Source: Paracoccaceae bacterium
GTDB taxonomy: Bacteria; Pseudomonadota; Alphaproteobacteria; Rhodobacterales; Rhodobacteraceae
Reading direction: 5' to 3'
Assembly (NCBI GenBank): GCA_027069385.1
Contig: JALXER010000117.1
Location: 1-7,005 of the forward strand
Length of the DNA stretch: 7,005 bases
Both the position numbers and the translations under genes were made by a program. Shown here in pieces: positions 6,093 to 7,005 of this stretch. How positions within the stretch are numbered: the stretch's first letter is position 1; the number at the start of each line of letters is the position of its first letter. The notes beneath the pieces are model-generated. The model made no database searches and was not told where the DNA came from. It worked only from the letters and a program-made list of their open reading frames with translations.

Positions 6093-6218
6093 AATAGTGC
6101 CCATATCTGCTTTGATCCGCATTTTTGCGGTATTTTAAGAATATCTTAGCGAATTATGGCGTCCATGGCCAGAACTGGTTACTATGCCGGTACAGATTCG
6201 AAAAAATGAGGGAAAATC
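6093..6218. promoter_or_regulatory. Divergent region between transglycosylase and ssb
   Basis: This 126-bp AT-richer gap must carry promoters for both genes. Two small palindromes are visible: CCGCA-TTTT-TGCGG (6117-6130) and TAAGA-ATA-TCTTA (6136-6148). They may overlap promoter elements, but I could not fix -35/-10 pairs. No GTTC-N7-GTTC LexA site is present. The ssb ribosome site is GAGGG (6208-6212), 6 nt before the GTG start. Confidence 0.4.
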
Positions 6219-6725
6219 GTGGCTGGAAGTTTAAACAAAGTAATGCTGATCGGGAATCTTGGTGCCGAGCCAGAGGAACGCACCTTTCAAAATGGTGGCC
6301 GGGTGGTAAACCTGCGCATCGCGACCTCGGAAACCTGGCGCGACAAGAATACCGGCGAGCGGCAAGAGCGCACGCAATGGCATTCGGTGGCGATTTTCAA
6401 CGAGGGCCTGTGCAAGGTGGCGATGCAATACCTGCACAAGGGATCAAAAGTCTATGTCGAAGGGCAACTGGAAACCCGCAAGTGGCAGGACCAGAGCGGC
6501 AATGACCGCTATTCTACCGAAGTGGTGCTACGCCCGTTCCGCTCGGAACTGACCATGCTGGACAGCCGCAATGCCGGCGGTGGCGGTGGCGGCGGTGGAA
6601 GCTATGGCGGCGGACAAGGCGGCGGTTATGGCGGCGGCAATCAGGATGGCGGCTATGGCGGCGGCCAGACCGGCGGTGGCGCAGGCGGCGGGGCCGGCCA
6701 AATTGACGACGACATCCCGTTCTGA
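6219..6725 (+). CDS. ssb: Single-stranded DNA-binding protein
   Basis: This 168-residue protein coats single-stranded DNA in replication, recombination and repair, normally as a tetramer. Residues 1-115 form the OB fold with standard landmarks: NKVMLIGNLGAEPE (6-19), the WHSVAIFNE strand (54-62) and the YLHKGSKVYVEGQLETRKWQD stretch (71-91). Residues 120-160 are an almost pure Gly tail with Tyr residues at 129, 137 and 146, a disordered linker. The end, DDDIPF (163-168), is the conserved acidic tip that docks partner proteins such as repair and replication enzymes. The start codon is GTG, supported by GAGGG 6 nt upstream and by the family N-terminus. An out-of-frame ATG at 6206-6208 overlaps the ribosome site. 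It appears monocistronic, with a hairpin terminator about 50 nt downstream. Confidence 0.98.
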   Translation: MAGSLNKVMLIGNLGAEPEERTFQNGGRVVNLRIATSETWRDKNTGERQERTQWHSVAIFNEGLCKVAMQYLHKGSKVYVEGQLETRKWQDQSGNDRYSTEVVLRPFRSELTMLDSRNAGGGGGGGGSYGGGQGGGYGGGNQDGGYGGGQTGGGAGGGAGQIDDDIPF

Positions 6726-6774
6726 CAAACCCTATCCACAGTTTGGCCCATGATAACGTGCCAGCAACTGCCAG

Positions 6775-6809
6775 ACGCACCCTACCCTTTCAAGCGCAGG
6801 GTGCGTTTT
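6775..6809 (+). terminator. Probable ssb terminator
   Basis: ACGCACCCT (6775-6783) pairs perfectly with AGGGTGCGT (6798-6806) around a 14-nt loop and is followed by TTT (6807-6809). The T-run is short, so termination may be partial. Its right arm overlaps the left arm of the next hairpin (6803-6828), so the two structures exclude each other. Confidence 0.55.
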
Positions 6810-6844
6810 GAAACAAGTTTCAAAACGCGTTGCGACACCATGGC
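6803..6844. repeat. REP-like intergenic palindrome, copy 2
   Basis: A perfect 12-bp inverted repeat, GCGTTTTGAAAC (6803-6814) / GTTTCAAAACGC (6817-6828), is followed by GTTGCGACACCATGGC. The segment 6821-6844 matches 1059-1082 at 21 of 24 bases. Where copy 1 has an A-T pair in the stem (1046/1064), copy 2 has G-C (6805/6826), so pairing is preserved. It follows the ssb gene as copy 1 follows the VOC gene. Confidence 0.6.
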
Positions 6845-6863
6845 CTCACTTCGTTCGGCAAAA

Positions 6864-6897
6864 GGGGGGCCACAGCCCCCTCGCGCATAAATGCGCG
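6864..6897. repeat. Two adjacent short palindromes
   Basis: GGGGGC (6865-6870), loop CACA, GCCCCC (6875-6880) is immediately followed by CGCGCAT (6882-6888), AA, ATGCGCG (6891-6897). Both are perfect but short stems, in the non-coding stretch after ssb. Confidence 0.45.
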
Positions 6898-6906
6898 TAC
6901 CCCCGA

Positions 6907-6929
6907 GGGTGCTTGGGCATACCCTTTTT
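6907..6929 (+). terminator. Possible second terminator downstream of ssb
   Basis: GGGT (6907-6910) pairs with ACCC (6921-6924), with possible extra GC pairs in the intervening bases, and TTTTT (6925-6929) follows. The stem is short. The T-run also forms the left arm of the next palindrome, TTTTTGCCA (6925-6933) / TGGCAAAAA (6937-6945), so the two structures compete. Confidence 0.4.
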
Positions 6930-6945
6930 GCCAGAATGGCAAAAA
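6925..6945. repeat. Perfect 9-bp palindrome, AT-ended
   Basis: TTTTTGCCA (6925-6933), loop GAA, TGGCAAAAA (6937-6945). With A- and T-runs at the outside it could help terminate transcripts in either direction. It shares the TTTTGCC / GGCAAAA core with REP-like copy 1 and is followed by CGGCAC (6954-6959), a hint of a third degraded copy. The remaining bases to 7005 show no gene I can support. Confidence 0.45.
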
Positions 6946-7005
6946 CCCTTATACGGCACAACGCGCGCCTATCCGGGTGCTGCCCGCCCTCCGGCTCCAA
7001 AACCG

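Noticed and set aside
6089..6104. LexA-type site near the transglycosylase/ssb region
   Set aside because: A GTTC occurs at the transglycosylase start, but the second half-site 7 nt away is missing.
6782..7000. 72-codon minus-strand frame downstream of ssb
   Set aside because: Its sequence comes from the palindromic repeats. The peptide AMVSQRVLKL resembles AMVPQRILPL read on the minus strand through copy 1, which shows repeat DNA rather than a gene.

Overview
The window reads as a chromosomal segment of an alphaproteobacterium, most likely of the Rhodobacterales/Roseobacter group. This rests on three things. UvrA carries alphaproteobacteria-like features (GVSGGGKST in the second Walker A, CPVSG in the first zinc module). 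The uvrA upstream region holds a near-match to the alphaproteobacterial LexA operator GTTC-N7-GTTC. The order uvrA / rhodanese / lytic transglycosylase / ssb is one I recall from that group. The lineage call is inference.

Layout from left to right. A small P-loop kinase-like NTPase (54-572, minus) is divergent from a VOC/glyoxalase-fold protein (655-1029, plus). A convergent, palindrome-rich gap of about 230 bp follows. Next comes an AraC-type regulator (1262-1891, minus) that starts 2 nt after the uvrA stop codon, then uvrA (1894-4719, minus). A compact divergent promoter region (4720-4856) carries a probable LexA box in the uvrA promoter spacer. It also drives a single-domain rhodanese (4857-5210, plus). 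A 261-bp non-coding inverted-repeat element (5210-5470) lies between the rhodanese stop codon and its terminator (5478-5506). A secreted lytic transglycosylase (5505-6092, minus) converges on that terminator. It is divergent from ssb (6219-6725, plus, GTG start), which is followed by an intergenic region packed with hairpins to the window end.

uvrA (nucleotide excision repair damage recognition) and ssb (single-stranded DNA binding) are the genome-maintenance genes. The AraC-type gene probably rides on the uvrA transcript and may therefore be damage-inducible. The others are housekeeping or accessory single genes with no evident shared pathway.

The two most unusual items are non-coding. The first is a MITE-like element with 31-bp terminal inverted repeats (29/31 matching) flanked by TA. 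Its interior folds into two adjacent arms of 95 nt each, so the element could form a three-way junction; it inserted so that the rhodanese TAG stop codon was kept. The second is a REP-like intergenic motif in two copies (about 1044-1082 and 6803-6844), with a conserved CACCATGGC-containing tail and a hairpin whose arms differ by compensatory changes. I saw no CRISPR array, tRNA, rRNA, prophage or defence system.
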